The translations under genes and the position numbers were made by a program. A stretch of DNA of 64,000 nucleotides from Anastrepha obliqua (Eukaryota; Arthropoda; Insecta; Diptera; Tephritidae). Positions 11,736 through 21,719 of the stretch are shown piece after piece. Within the stretch, counting starts at the first letter, position 1. The number at the start of each line of letters is the position of its first letter. The notes beneath the pieces are model-generated. The model was not told the origin of the DNA, made no database searches, and worked only from the letters and a program-made list of their open reading frames with translations. The stretch is from NCBI RefSeq assembly GCF_027943255.1, contig NC_072897.1:20584044-20648043 (forward strand), in the 5' to 3' direction.

Positions 11736-12962
11736 TCAGGTTAGTCCATAAGTTCGTGCGTATTTTACCCATAATTTCACTTTTGTACGATTTCTGCATA
11801 CAAAAAATTATTCGTGGAATATAACGGAACTATTTATATTTTCTTTGATATATTGTGCATTCAACAAGTGATTTTAATCACGTGTTGTTAAAAAATAAAA
11901 TGGAATCTTCGAACGCGTATAATAGGCATATCTTGTATTTTTTTTATAAATTTGGTAAAAATGCAACAACTGCTGCTGCAGAAATAAACACTGTTCACGG
12001 AGACGATACCGTGAGTGTAAGAACTGCGCAAAAGTGGTTTTCAAAATTCCGAAGTGGTAACTGCGACGTGGAGGATGCCCCGCGCGCTGGTCCTCCTGAA
12101 GTCTTTAACTCCGACGACTTGCTCGAACTCGTGGAAGCTGAGCGAAATTTGACAGTCGATATGATAGCTCTGAGGTTAAATTCATCGCATGGAATAGTTC
12201 ACAGGCACCTGGTTCAGTTGGGAAAGGTTTCAAATCTGGGAAAATGGGTTCCGCATAGACTTTCCGTCGCCAACCTTCAGCAGAGAGTAACTGTGTGTTC
12301 CCAGCTGCTGCAACGGATTGAAAATAAAAGTTTTTTGAACCGTATCGTAACTGGGGATGAAAAATGGGTCCTTTACAATAATCCTGTTCACAAACGCCAA
12401 AAGTTAGATAAAGATGAAACACCGGAACCGACCCCTAGAGATTGCCTTCACCCCAAGAAGATTCTCCAGTCAAACCAGACGATAACTGCTGATTATTATT
12501 CCTATCAGCTATCAAACTTGAATAAGGCACTTAAAAAAATCGACCGTCTTTAGTGAGTACAGGCAAAGTTTTGTTTCACCACGACAACACAACACCTCAT
12601 ACCGCAAAGCAAACATTAGGCAAGTTGAACGAGCCCGGATGGGAGCTAATGCCGCATCCACCACACTCTCCGGATATTGCACCTTGTGATTATCACCTTT
12701 TCCGTGGACTTCAATCCCATATGAGTAACAAGAACTACTGGCAGAACTACTAAAAGAAGCTTTATAAAGGGATATCGAAGCGTATTTTGGCACCAAGGAC
12801 AAACAATTTTTTGAGCAGGGTATTAAAAATTTGACTAAACGTTGGGAAGACATTGTAAATAATAAAGAAAAATATATTATTGATTAATAAATACTTTAAG
12901 CATCTTATTTATTACTTTTAAAACCACCTTTAAAAAACGCACGAACTTATGGACTAACCTGA
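11736..12962 (+). mobile_element. mariner element with both TIRs and TA duplication
   Basis: Terminal inverted repeats of about 27 bp (TCAGGTTAGTCCATAAGTTC continuing GTGCGT at the left, its complement at the right), flanked by TA at 11734-11735 and 12963-12964. At 1227 bp it is close to the usual 1.3 kb for mariner. It encodes a broken transposase (see 11900). Confidence 0.9.
11900..12753 (+). pseudogene. mariner transposase (inactive)
   Basis: Starts MESSNAYNRHILYFFYKFGK. The N-terminal helix-turn-helix motif is visible (TVSVRTAQKWFSKFRSGN), followed by the linker and the first catalytic segment RIVTGDEKWVLYNN (about residue 170). After LHPKKILQ there is an internal deletion that removes the usual WWD-type segment, and a frameshift at about 12545. 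The second catalytic segment (LFHHDNTTPHTAKQ) and third (HSPDIAPCDYHLF) follow in another frame, a 34-residue spacing consistent with DD34D. A further frameshift truncates the C-terminus after NKNYW. The enzyme would have cut and pasted the element at TA sites. Confidence 0.85.
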
Positions 12963-13178
12963 TATTTAGTACATAAAAATATATTAATGCGTATATTTAT
13001 AACTGATATAAGGATATTGGATTATATGCTGGTTTTACATAGATAGTGTGATAGATTATTAACGTAGGGGGTTTGAATAAAATATTTTATATAAAAATCC
13101 TACAAAAATCAAAAATTGGCAAATCGCAATTTTGCCATTGCATCACATATGATACATTAGTGCGTACGTACAAATGTA

Positions 13179-14343
13179 CAGGGTCCGGCACTCGAAGTGT
13201 AACCAACTTCAGACCGCTCGCGCTGCTGATGCACGGGTATCAGCTGTCTGCTAGTTGGTTAAATGGCAGTACAGAGTCTTGTTTACAAGCGCGCGAAAGA
13301 ATTTTCCCAATAGTGACCGCGAAAGAATTTTCCCAATAGTAACCGCGAAAAAACAAAATCAGTATTGGATTTCAAAAATGGCTAGAAAATCACAGCCAGC
13401 GATTGTTCGTGAGCTCGATCACCTTAAAGTAAATAAAGTTTTTGTTTATAGCACCATTACTCGTTACAATGATACTGGTAGCTTCGTGAAACGTCATGGA
13501 GGTGGTCATCAAAAGACGGCAACGTCACGTCAAATGGTTCAAAAAGTGAAGAAGCGAATTGAGCGAAATCCCGACGAAGTGCCAATTAATTGGCGAAAGA
13601 ACTAAAAATATCTGACCATAGCATCCACCGCATACTGAAAAATTATCTCAAAATCAAGCCTTACAAGACCCAAATAATGTCACACCAAAGCAGCAACAAG
13701 TCAGCGAAGGAGTTGTTTCGCTTGACCAAAAGCGGCAATTTTCCGAACATTGTGTTTTCTGACAAGAAAATCTTTCAAATTGAGCAATTCGTAAAGTCCC
13801 AGACCGATAGGGTTTATTTAACCGACCGTTCATGCGAGAGTCATTTGAGTCATCGATTAGCCACCAGGAGACACCACCCGCAACAAGTAATGGTTTGGGC
13901 CGCTGTAACCGCAGATGGGTGCTCTCCAATCGTTTTCATCGCGCCTGGCATCAAGGCAAATACGAAATATTATAGGGAAAATATTCTGGACGTTGCTTTG
14001 AAGCCGTGGGCAGGCAAACATTTCGGTGGCATGAACGTTTCAACAGGACTCGGCACCGTCTCACTAAAAAAAAACGTTCCGAACTTCATGACGTCCATAC
14101 AATGGCTCTCAAATTCACCAGACGCGAATCCGATGGATTATTCTCTTTGGGCCAATTCGGAGAGCAAGACCCGAACTAAAAGTTTCACCAGTATCGAGGC
14201 ACTGAAAAAAGCCATTGTCAGCAAGTGGGCTAAAATACCTGCGCAGCTTCCGATTCGTTTCTCAACCGTCTCAAGGCCATAGTCTAGGCAAAAGGTGCTC
14301 ATATCGTGCAAAAGTAAATTTATTCTTAATTTTGTATTATTGC
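13179..14343 (+). mobile_element. maT-like (Tc1-mariner superfamily) element, 3' end lost
   Basis: The left terminus reads CAGGGTCCGGCACTCGAAGT after TA at 13177-13178. The transposase follows. The right TIR complement is not found; a hairpin element lies at 14344-14484 where the end is expected, followed by unrelated AT-rich DNA to 14756. An 18-bp duplication (GAAAGAATTTTCCCAATA) occurs in tandem in the leader at about 13298-13340. Confidence 0.65.
13378..14279 (+). pseudogene. maT-like transposase (inactive)
   Basis: Begins MARKSQPAIVREL and reads through a paired-type DNA-binding region to about 13600. It then changes frame (ELKISDHSIHRILKN), followed by NIVFSDKKIFQIEQ, which holds the first catalytic Asp. 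VMVWAAVTADG and APGIKANTKYYRENIL are typical of maT transposases. The second catalytic block (FQQDS) lies in a different frame near 14040, so at least two frameshifts are present. SNSPDANPMDYSLW carries the third Asp. Only about 29 codons separate the last two acidic residues, so a deletion inside a DD37D-type spacing is likely. Assignment to maT is by motif style. Confidence 0.7.
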
Positions 14344-14484
14344 TGCTGCTCCCAACAGTGTCCTTCTGTCTAGCGAGTTTTTTTACTTTTATTCTGTTCA
14401 AAGTAAACAATGTGTGAATGTTTACTTTGAATAGAATAAAAGTAAAAAAACTCGCAAGGCAGAAGGACACTGTTGGGAGCAGCA
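14344..14484. repeat. Long hairpin: 65-bp inverted repeat with 11-nt loop
   Basis: Left arm 14344-14408 and right arm 14420-14484 are complementary apart from a few mismatches around 14369-14374. Arms start TGCTGCTCCCAACAGTGTCC and end at AAGTAAAC next to the loop. It sits at the end of the maT-like element. It could be a foldback MITE or an inverted duplication formed during repair. Confidence 0.85.
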
Positions 14485-14756
14485 CCTGATTTACAGGGTA
14501 TGGTTTAATTATAGGTTAATTGTATAGTTTTAATATCATAATTTAGTATTGTAGTCTAATTTATAATATTGCAATATTTTTTACTCGTTACATCTGGTCA
14601 CCTTAATTCTTGTACAAGGACTGGCATTATATTAATACACATTATCCCATATTTGTCATTTCCTAACGTTCGTATCGACTTACATTCTTATATACATATA
14701 TTATATTGTATATAAGCTGTGCTAAGCCAACACTTCGAGACTTCTACTATTATGTG

Positions 14757-16242
14757 TTAGTGGTAGCCAGGGAATATTATCTTGAATTGGTAGCTAGAAG
14801 ATTCTTCTTGCTTAAAGAAAAGTTGATTTTTAAAAACGTTAATGGGTGCTTCTGTCGAGGGTATGAGATTTTGGTTGGAACTTTCGTCACTGTGAATTGT
14901 GGGAGTGAGAGAATTTACTTCTGTGGGTAAACGTGACAGCGTATCAGCGACCACGTTGGTTTTTCCGGGTTTGTATATTAAAAGATAGTTGTATTCTTCT
15001 AGTATCGCTTTCCAGCGCTTCATCTTGCTATTGGTATTTTTGCTACTAAGAGCGTAGGTTAAAGGTATAGCCAGCATCTCCTTCTCCTTAGCTGCATAAT
15101 TTTCTTCTGTTTTTGAGAGGGTCCTGGAGATGAATGTTATTGGTTTATTTTCTTGTGATACGACTGCTACTAACGCAAAATTTGAGGCATCAGTTGTAAG
15201 TTCGAAAGGTTTTTCAAAATTTGGGTGAGCTAACAGTACTTCTTGGGAAATGAGAGAATTTTGTACTTTGTTGAATGATTCAAGGGTGATTGGGGTATTT
15301 TTGGAGGTATTTTTTGAAATATATCCTGCATCGTTTCGTAGAAGATTTGTCAGAGGTTTTGCGATTTTCGCGTAATCTCTAATGAATCTTCTGTAGTATC
15401 CTGTCATTCCAAGGAATGATCGTAATTGTTTCAGATTTTTTGGAGGGGCCGTTTTTGCTATTGCAGATACTTTAGTTTCATTCGTTCTTATTCCTTCTAT
15501 ACCTACGACATATCCTAAGAATTCTAATTCTTGTTTCAGAAACTCGCATTTGTTCAATTGAATGTTCATGTTTGCGGACTCTAGGGTCTGAAATACAGTT
15601 TTTAGATTTTCGAAGTGTTCGAGTGTGTTCGTTCTCGTCTTTGCCGAATATGATATTATCACCGATGTAGACATAACATCGTTTACCTATGTGTTGTCTC
15701 AAGATATCATCAAAGGCTCTTTGGAAAGTAGAGGGGGCATTTTTCAACCCAAAAGGCAAACGCACGAACTCATATTTTCCATTGTTAATGGAGAATGCGG
15801 TCTTTTCTACATCAGATTCTCTAAAGGGGATTTGATGAAATCCGCTCTTCAGATCGATTGTTGAGAAATACCTGTTCTTGCCAAGATTTATATTGTTAAT
15901 GTCGGGTGAAGCTTTTTGCTTTAAAGGTATTTTCAGGTTTGGGTAAATGGTCATGTAATTTCTATCGGTGTGTATTATTGTTTTTAGCTGTCTTAAGGTA
16001 TTGTTACCGATGATACCATGAAATGTTTCCAGAGCGGGCAAGATATAAAACTTTAATTTTTCTGTTTCTGGGCCAAAAATAATGACATAAGTATGATGGG
16101 TTATTTCTATATTGCCTGCCACTGAATTAATAAGAAAAGGTTTTTCGTTGGGTATTGGATTTCGTATACGAGTGGATTGGATATAATTTTTATTTGATCC
16201 TGTATCAATCAGGAAATTCAGAGTGTCCCCATTTTTTGACAT
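14757..16242 (-). pseudogene. gypsy B pol: protease, partial RT, partial RNase H
   Basis: Minus strand from 16242. Protease with LNFLIDTGSNKNYIQ (DTGS). The frame then jumps from LKIPLKQKASPD straight to NLGKNRYFSTIDLKSGFHQI, so the first part of RT is missing without loss of frame. RT continues with AFSINNGKYEFVRLPFGLKN. The catalytic YxDD has become YVYIGDN, with the first Asp lost. After a frameshift near 15640 the frame continues through KCEFLKQELEFLGYVV, the connection and FELTTDASNFAL (RNase H). It then shows a second in-frame deletion between AIPLTYALSSKN and MKRWKAILEEYNY, and ends in the tether. Integrase is absent. Element D has a similar tether, so B and D are related gypsy-group elements. 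Confidence 0.8.
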
Positions 16243-16271
16243 ATATTCAAAATATGGAAGTGAGGACGGGA

Positions 16272-17735
16272 TTAATCTAAAAAATAGACATTGTCAGTGG
16301 TATATCCGTCGTCTGTGTTTCCTTGTACCTCGCACAATTTCTGCTCGTAACTATTTTCGCTATCGCCATTAGTGAATAATTGATTGGGGTCAACATCAAA
16401 TTCTTCCGTAGCTTCTTTATCCATGTCTTCATATGTAATATCGGTATCCGTATAATACGTTCGTTGCACTTTGTTGGGGGGTTGCGTTTGCTGAGTCATT
16501 GTTCTTTTTTGAGGAAAGTGATTTTGTTGATAGTTTGGTCTGTTTTGGTAGTTTACTTGACGAGTCTGTATTGACTGGTCAATATCCATGGGTACAGGTG
16601 TTTCGGTGGGAAATTTGGTCGGTTAATGAAGGAGTTTCCTTGAAAGAAGTTAGGTGGTTGTGTCCTGAATTGGTAATTATTCGGTCTAGGCGGGGTGGTG
16701 TTATAATTTGAGAATTGGTAATTATTTGATATAGGCTGGTTGCTATAATTTGGGAAGTTGTTGTAAACGAATGGTCGTGGTTTGAACGGATGGTTATTTC
16801 TAGGTTGTGAGGGAACATAGGCCAATTCTGGGTAAAATTTATTTTTAACATTGCTTTGAAAGAATTCTTTTTTTTCGAGGTGGTCTTGGTGGTGCAGTAT
16901 TCTGCTTACCTTGGGCATAGTTCATACGGAATGTCATGTTATCTAACTTCTGGCACAAATGTAGTGCCTGAGGTAATGTTGTTGGTTCGCGTATGCTGAG
17001 GAGCCGGGGTAAGTCTCCATTTAGCCCGCGAATGAAAGTATCGAGAGCCTTCTCACTATACGAGCTTGTCATTGCATAAATAGTCTCTTCACTTGTATCT
17101 TGACATGCAATTTTGTCTAGAATTAGTGAAAGGTGCTGATATACCTTTTGGTAAAAGGTGGGAATACTATCGTGGCGTTGAGCCAAAGTTGTCATTTGGT
17201 ACTCCAAAGTATCGATATCCCTTTTATCCGAGTAATGCATCATTAGGCATTTACGGATTTTTCCCCAGTCTAACGGAGTTGTGTAAGACTCCAATGCAGT
17301 GTCGGCATCGCCAACAATTTTGTGTCTAACCGTATGCAATATTGCGAAATATTTCGGCGTATCTTTTAAACTTTCGTAAGCCTTAAATATTCAATCTACT
17401 GTCTTTCTCCAAGAGTTGAGTTCTCCTGGTTGTCCAGAGAATTCTCTAAGGCATTTGACCATGTCAGGGATTTTATCTAATTGGCTGACATTGTTCGCGT
17501 TTAAGGCTATTTCCTGGTCCCTGTCGTCAGGAATATTAATCCTGGTGAATTGGTTTAAGACCAATTGTGCTACCTCTTTAATAAATTCTGGATTCATCTG
17601 TTGATTTGTGGGTGCAAAGGTATGCGTGGAATTTGAAGTATTCGATGCCTGTTGGTCATGTCCGTGATTAGTCGCTTGATTACCGATCCTAAGTCTTTGA
17701 ATTTGTTCGATAATTTCGTCCGCTTTTTCTGTCAT
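16272..17735 (-). pseudogene. gypsy B gag
   Basis: Begins at 17735 with MTEKADEIIEQIQRLRIGNQ. The matrix/capsid region includes KCLREFSGQPGELNSWR, then a TGA stop near 17396, after which the frame resumes (IFKAYESLKD and on through MHTVRHKIVGDADTALESY, FIRGLNGDLPRLL and ALHLCQKLDNM). A frameshift near 16880 leads into an Asn/Pro/Gln-rich C-terminal tail (NNYQF and PPRPNNYQFRTQPPNF repeats), then an acidic end with DITYEDMDKEATEEF. This is the gypsy/errantivirus gag layout without a zinc knuckle. It would form the capsid. One stop and at least two frameshifts kill it. Confidence 0.8.
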
Positions 17736-18240
17736 TGTGATTTGTTTCCGATTCTTAAAAAAAATTTAAAGATTTTTCGTGGTTGGATTTTTTAAATATA
17801 AGAGCTTCAATTATTGATATGTGATTTGCTTTAATCACATTTACTTGTTTTTCTTTTTTCTAATTTCCTTTCACTTCTTCAATTTAATATTTTTACTTCA
17901 TATATTTGTTTTTCTTCGAGAAAAAGAGTTTGTTTAATTCTGCCTAAATTTTGTTTACGTAATTTTCTTTTCACTAAATTTGCAGCATTTTTTCAATTAT
18001 TTTGCATTTGACTTCCTTCAAAAAATTTTATTTAATTTTTCTTAAATTTCGTTTACTTAATTTTCTTTCTGCTAAATTCACAGTATTTTTTCAAATATAA
18101 GAGTTTAAATTATTTAAAAAAACTTTCATTTAATTTTTCTTAAATATTTTTTACTTTTCTTTTCACTAATACAATTTTGTATTTAATTTTTTTTTTTTGA
18201 AATTTGTTTGCTTAAATATTTTCACTAAATACAATTTCTA
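17736..18240 (-). other. gypsy B leader, T-rich on the plus strand, with repeats
   Basis: AT-rich leader with diverged repeats of about 65-75 bp built on TTCTTAAATTTCGTTTACTT and TTTTCTTTTCACTAAATT motifs (about 17930-18230). The rosa-type mariner split it at TA 18239-18240, and it resumes at 19555. Confidence 0.5.
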
Positions 18241-19552
18241 CAGGGTGGCTGATCAAAGCCGCTACCAAAAAAAAATTGAATAACTATTTTTCTTTTTAAG
18301 TTATCTGTTCCATTTTTGTTTTAATTTGCAGATTGATCTTTAGAATTTATTAAAATGGATAACTGGGACACGCAAACAAGAATTTGGATAGTCCGCTGCT
18401 ATCACGCACTGGAGTCCGTAGTTTTCGTACAGAGAGAGTACAGGCGCATGTTTGGCGGCGATCCCCCGAGCAGATGGACCATAATGAGACTGGTGAATAA
18501 TTTTGCTGAGCAAGGAACAGTCGCAAGAAGGCCTTATTATCGAAACCCACCAGTTCGGACGGAGGAAACGATCGCTGCTGTAGCTGCAGCTATACAAAGC
18601 AATCCAAGGGTTTCAACAAGAAGCTTATCTGTTCAACTTGGTGTCAGCCGACAGTCTTTGCAAACAATAATGCACAAAGATTTAGACTTATTTCCCTACA
18701 AAATTCAAATGGTTAACAAACTGAATGCAGCAGACTTGCCGATTCGCTTGGAATTTTGCCAGAAGATTCTGCAAATGGTGGAAGAAGACCAAAACATGTT
18801 AAACTGCCTTTTCATGTCTGATGAGGCCCATTTCGATTTAAACGGCAATGTGAACAAACAAAATTGTCGAATATGGAGTACTTCTAACCCACAGATACTC
18901 CACGAAACGGAATTGCATCCTCTTCGCGTGACAGTGTGGTGTGCGGTTTCTTCACGCTGTATTGTTGGGCCTTATTTTTTGAAGAAAATGGTCACAACGT
19001 TACGGTTACTGGAGACCGTTATTTGAAAATGCTGAAAGAATTTTTCTATCCAGAACTACGCCGAAAGAGAATTCCTTTCAACTCTGTGTGGTTTCAACAA
19101 GATGGAGCAACGTCTCACATAGCTCAGACTGTTTTGACAGAGTTGCGACGAAAATTTCCCAATAAACTGATTTCAAGAAACTCCGAATTTCGTTGGCCCC
19201 CCAGGTCGCCTGACCTTACTGCACCTGACTTTTTCTTGTGGGGTTTATGTAAACAAGAAGTTTATAAAACAAAGCCAACAAATTTGGATGAACTAAAACA
19301 ATCCATTCAATTGCGGCTATTCCTGTCGCAACTCTCAAAGCAGCAATGAACAACTTTTTACTAAGATGCCGCACTTGTGTCAACGAGCATGGGGGACATT
19401 TAAATTCACTTATTTTTAAAACTAATATAGTTAAGCTACATCTAATAAAATTTAATGACCTTCAACTTGAAAAAAAAAAAATAAATGAATTCCATACACT
19501 AAAAAAAAGTTATTTGAGTTTCTTAATGTAGCAAAATTCATCAGCCACCCTG
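18241..19552 (+). mobile_element. rosa-type (DD41D) mariner inserted in gypsy B leader
   Basis: Short terminal inverted repeats (CAGGGTGGCTGATCA at the left; the complement of CAGGGTGGCTGATGA at the right) flanked by TA at 18239-18240 and 19553-19554. Length 1312 bp. Gypsy B leader sequence lies on both sides. The transposase has a DD41D spacing, the mark of the rosa family first described from Ceratitis rosa; family placement rests on that spacing. Confidence 0.85.
18355..19400 (+). pseudogene. rosa-type transposase, two frameshifts
   Basis: Starts MDNWDTQTRIWIVRCYHALE with an N-terminal DUF4817-like helix-turn-helix region (RMFGGDPPSRWTIMRLVN), then a second HTH (VSTRSLSVQLGVSRQSLQTI, about residues 85-105). 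Catalytic blocks: FMSDEAHFDLNG (first Asp), VWFQQDGATSHIA (second) and RSPDLTAPDFFLWG (third). Forty-one residues lie between the second and third Asp. HPLRVTVWCAVS is also typical. Frameshifts at about 18975 and about 19312 split an otherwise well preserved protein of roughly 345 residues; all three catalytic residues survive. A relatively recent insertion. Confidence 0.85.
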
Positions 19553-19854
19553 TACTTAATTTTTCTGAAATTTGTTAAAAAAAAAATTTTTTTCTAAATT
19601 CACAACTTAAATTAAATCCTTACATTAAGATGTTAAGCTTCATGTCCAGCGTTGGCACGGTTGGTGGTTGTGGATGCTTTGATTTCTCCCCTTTCTTTAG
19701 TACTTAGGATCTTCTGCTTTGCTTGCTTCCTTAGTGCCTTGCGTGTAGCCGCTTTGGTGTTTATATCTTATTAGACGGACTATGTGGTTTTTATTTTATA
19801 AAACACACGCGTAACCGTACTTTTTGTTTTCCGGTTATTTACAACACACGCTGC

Positions 19855-19872
19855 TCCCCGTCACGGCCGCCA
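19855..19872 (-). other. Primer-binding site of gypsy B
   Basis: Minus-strand TGGCGGCCGTGACGGGGA directly follows an LTR-like end GGACTTTTAAC. The TGG start fits a tRNA CCA end. The tRNA is not identified. Confidence 0.55.
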
Positions 19873-20446
19873 GTTAAAAGTCCGAAAGTTTTTAAAATAA
19901 AAAAAATATAAACTTTGTTTAGGAGGTTATGCTTCTTTATTATTTGACTGTCTAAAACGAAGTGACAATTTTATTTTCTTAAAACTAAAACTAAAGTTAA
20001 AGCTTTATTAGCGCGAAGTCGTTACCTCTGCTACCGTTTCAAGGGCAAGCGCGAGTGCATTACCTACGGATGCGAATGCAATTTGATTATAAGGAATTTG
20101 TGCTTGCCGATGTTGTGTTAGCAAAAAGCGAGGGACACGATATTTATTTTTGTGCATTTTGAATTTGTTTCGTGTTAACATGTATACTCATCAACTACAC
20201 TATTAATCATACAACAATGATTGGAATTGGGCTTATACTTTGTTTGGTTGAACCTAAAAAATAAATCCACAAAACATTATTTCATTTGAACATTCGGATT
20301 TCTTATTAAATTCTCAAATTTCGTAAGAAGTTATTCACTGTTCCGAAATCCACTGCAAAAAAATTCACAAAAAATGTTTACACTTTGCACTTACGTCTTC
20401 TCCTTATGGCGTCCATATCAGAAAGAAATATTGACACATTGTAACT
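19873..20446 (-). repeat. Probable 5' LTR of gypsy B
   Basis: On the minus strand it would start AGTTACAATGTGTC at 20446 and end GGACTTTTAAC at 19873, 574 bp. The AGTTA start is typical of gypsy-group LTRs. There is no second LTR in the window to confirm the outer end. No gene is seen in it. Confidence 0.4.
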
Positions 20447-20634
20447 CACACTGTCAATTTGACAGTTCAGCTCCGCCCCAAGCGTTAAAAAAGTAAACGA
20501 CATTATGGCCGGTTCAAAAGAACGCTGTACGCGTTGCCGGTGTTCCGAATTACAACCAAACTTTACGAAACCCATTTTCAATACTTACTTAACAATGTGT
20601 GTAAGTTTGGTTTAATTCGGTGCAAAGACACGGC

Positions 20635-21566
20635 GGGTCCACGTTTTGGCATATATTTCGAGACCCTAGTCATCAACAGGTATGAAAATTACGCCGTATT
20701 AAAGCACTTATCAACAGTTTCCATTTGCTACCCATATTGTACAAACACATCCTAGGGTTACCCGGGTCCACGTTTTGGCCTATATCTCGAGACCCTAGTC
20801 ACGGAACGGTATGAAAAATACTCTATACTATAGAAATCATCAACAGCTTCCATTTGATATCCATATTGGACAAACACATCCTAGGGTTACCCGGGTCCAC
20901 GTTTTGGCCTATATCTCGAGACCCTAGTCACGGAGCGGTATGAAAAATGCTCTGTACTAAAGCATTCACCAACAGCTTCCATTTGATATCCATATTGTAC
21001 AAACACACCCTAGGGTTACCCAGGTCCACGTTTTGGCCTATATCTCGAGACCCTAGTCACGGAACGGTATGAAAAATACTCTATACTATAGAAATCATCA
21101 ACAGTTTCCATTTGCTACCCATATTGTACAAACACATCCTAGGGTTACCCGGGTCCACGTTTTGGCCTATATCTCGAGACCCTAGTCACGGAACGGTATG
21201 AAAAATACTCTATACTATAGAAATCATCAACAGCTTCCATTTGATATCCATATTGTACAAACACGTCCTAGGGTTACCCGGGTCCACGTTTTGGCCTATA
21301 TCTCGAGACCCTAGTCACGGAACGGTATGAAAAATACTCTATACTATAGAAATCATCAACAGCTTCCATTGGCTACCCATATTGTACAAACACATCCGGT
21401 TACCCGGGTTCACATTTTGGCCTATATCTCGAGACCCTAGTCACGAAACGGTATGAAAAATACTCTATACTATATAGATCATCAACAGCTTCCATTTGCT
21501 ACCCATATTGTACAAACACATCCTAGGGTTACCCGGGTCCACGTTTTGGCCTATTTCTCGAGACCC
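20635..21566. repeat. Tandem array of a 129-bp unit, about 7 copies
   Basis: Unit starts (GGGTCCACGTTTTGG) at 20635, 20764, 20893, 21022, 21151, 21280, 21406 and 21535. Spacing is 129 bp in all but one, which is 126. Each unit contains TATCTCGAGACCCTAGTCAC and ATCCATATTGTACAAACA. The last copy is cut at 21566. Flanks 20447-20634 and 21567-21719 (AATCGGTTGAGCCATTCTCC and a TATATAATA-like end) look like the body of a non-autonomous element holding the array, such as a DINE/Helentron-type element, but that is inference. Confidence 0.9.
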
Positions 21567-21719
21567 TGGTATCCGACTCCTAAAATTTTAAAACACAAAC
21601 CTTCTCCACATGTGTCTCTTCAATGTGGCAAAGTTTGGTTAAAATCGGTTGAGCCATTCTCCGTAAAGTTCATCACAACGCGAAAAAGGGCTGAATTTTT
21701 ATATACAATATATAGATAG

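Noticed and set aside
20635..21566. CRISPR-like array
   Set aside because: The 129-bp units are repeated head to tail with no variable spacers, and this is animal nuclear DNA.
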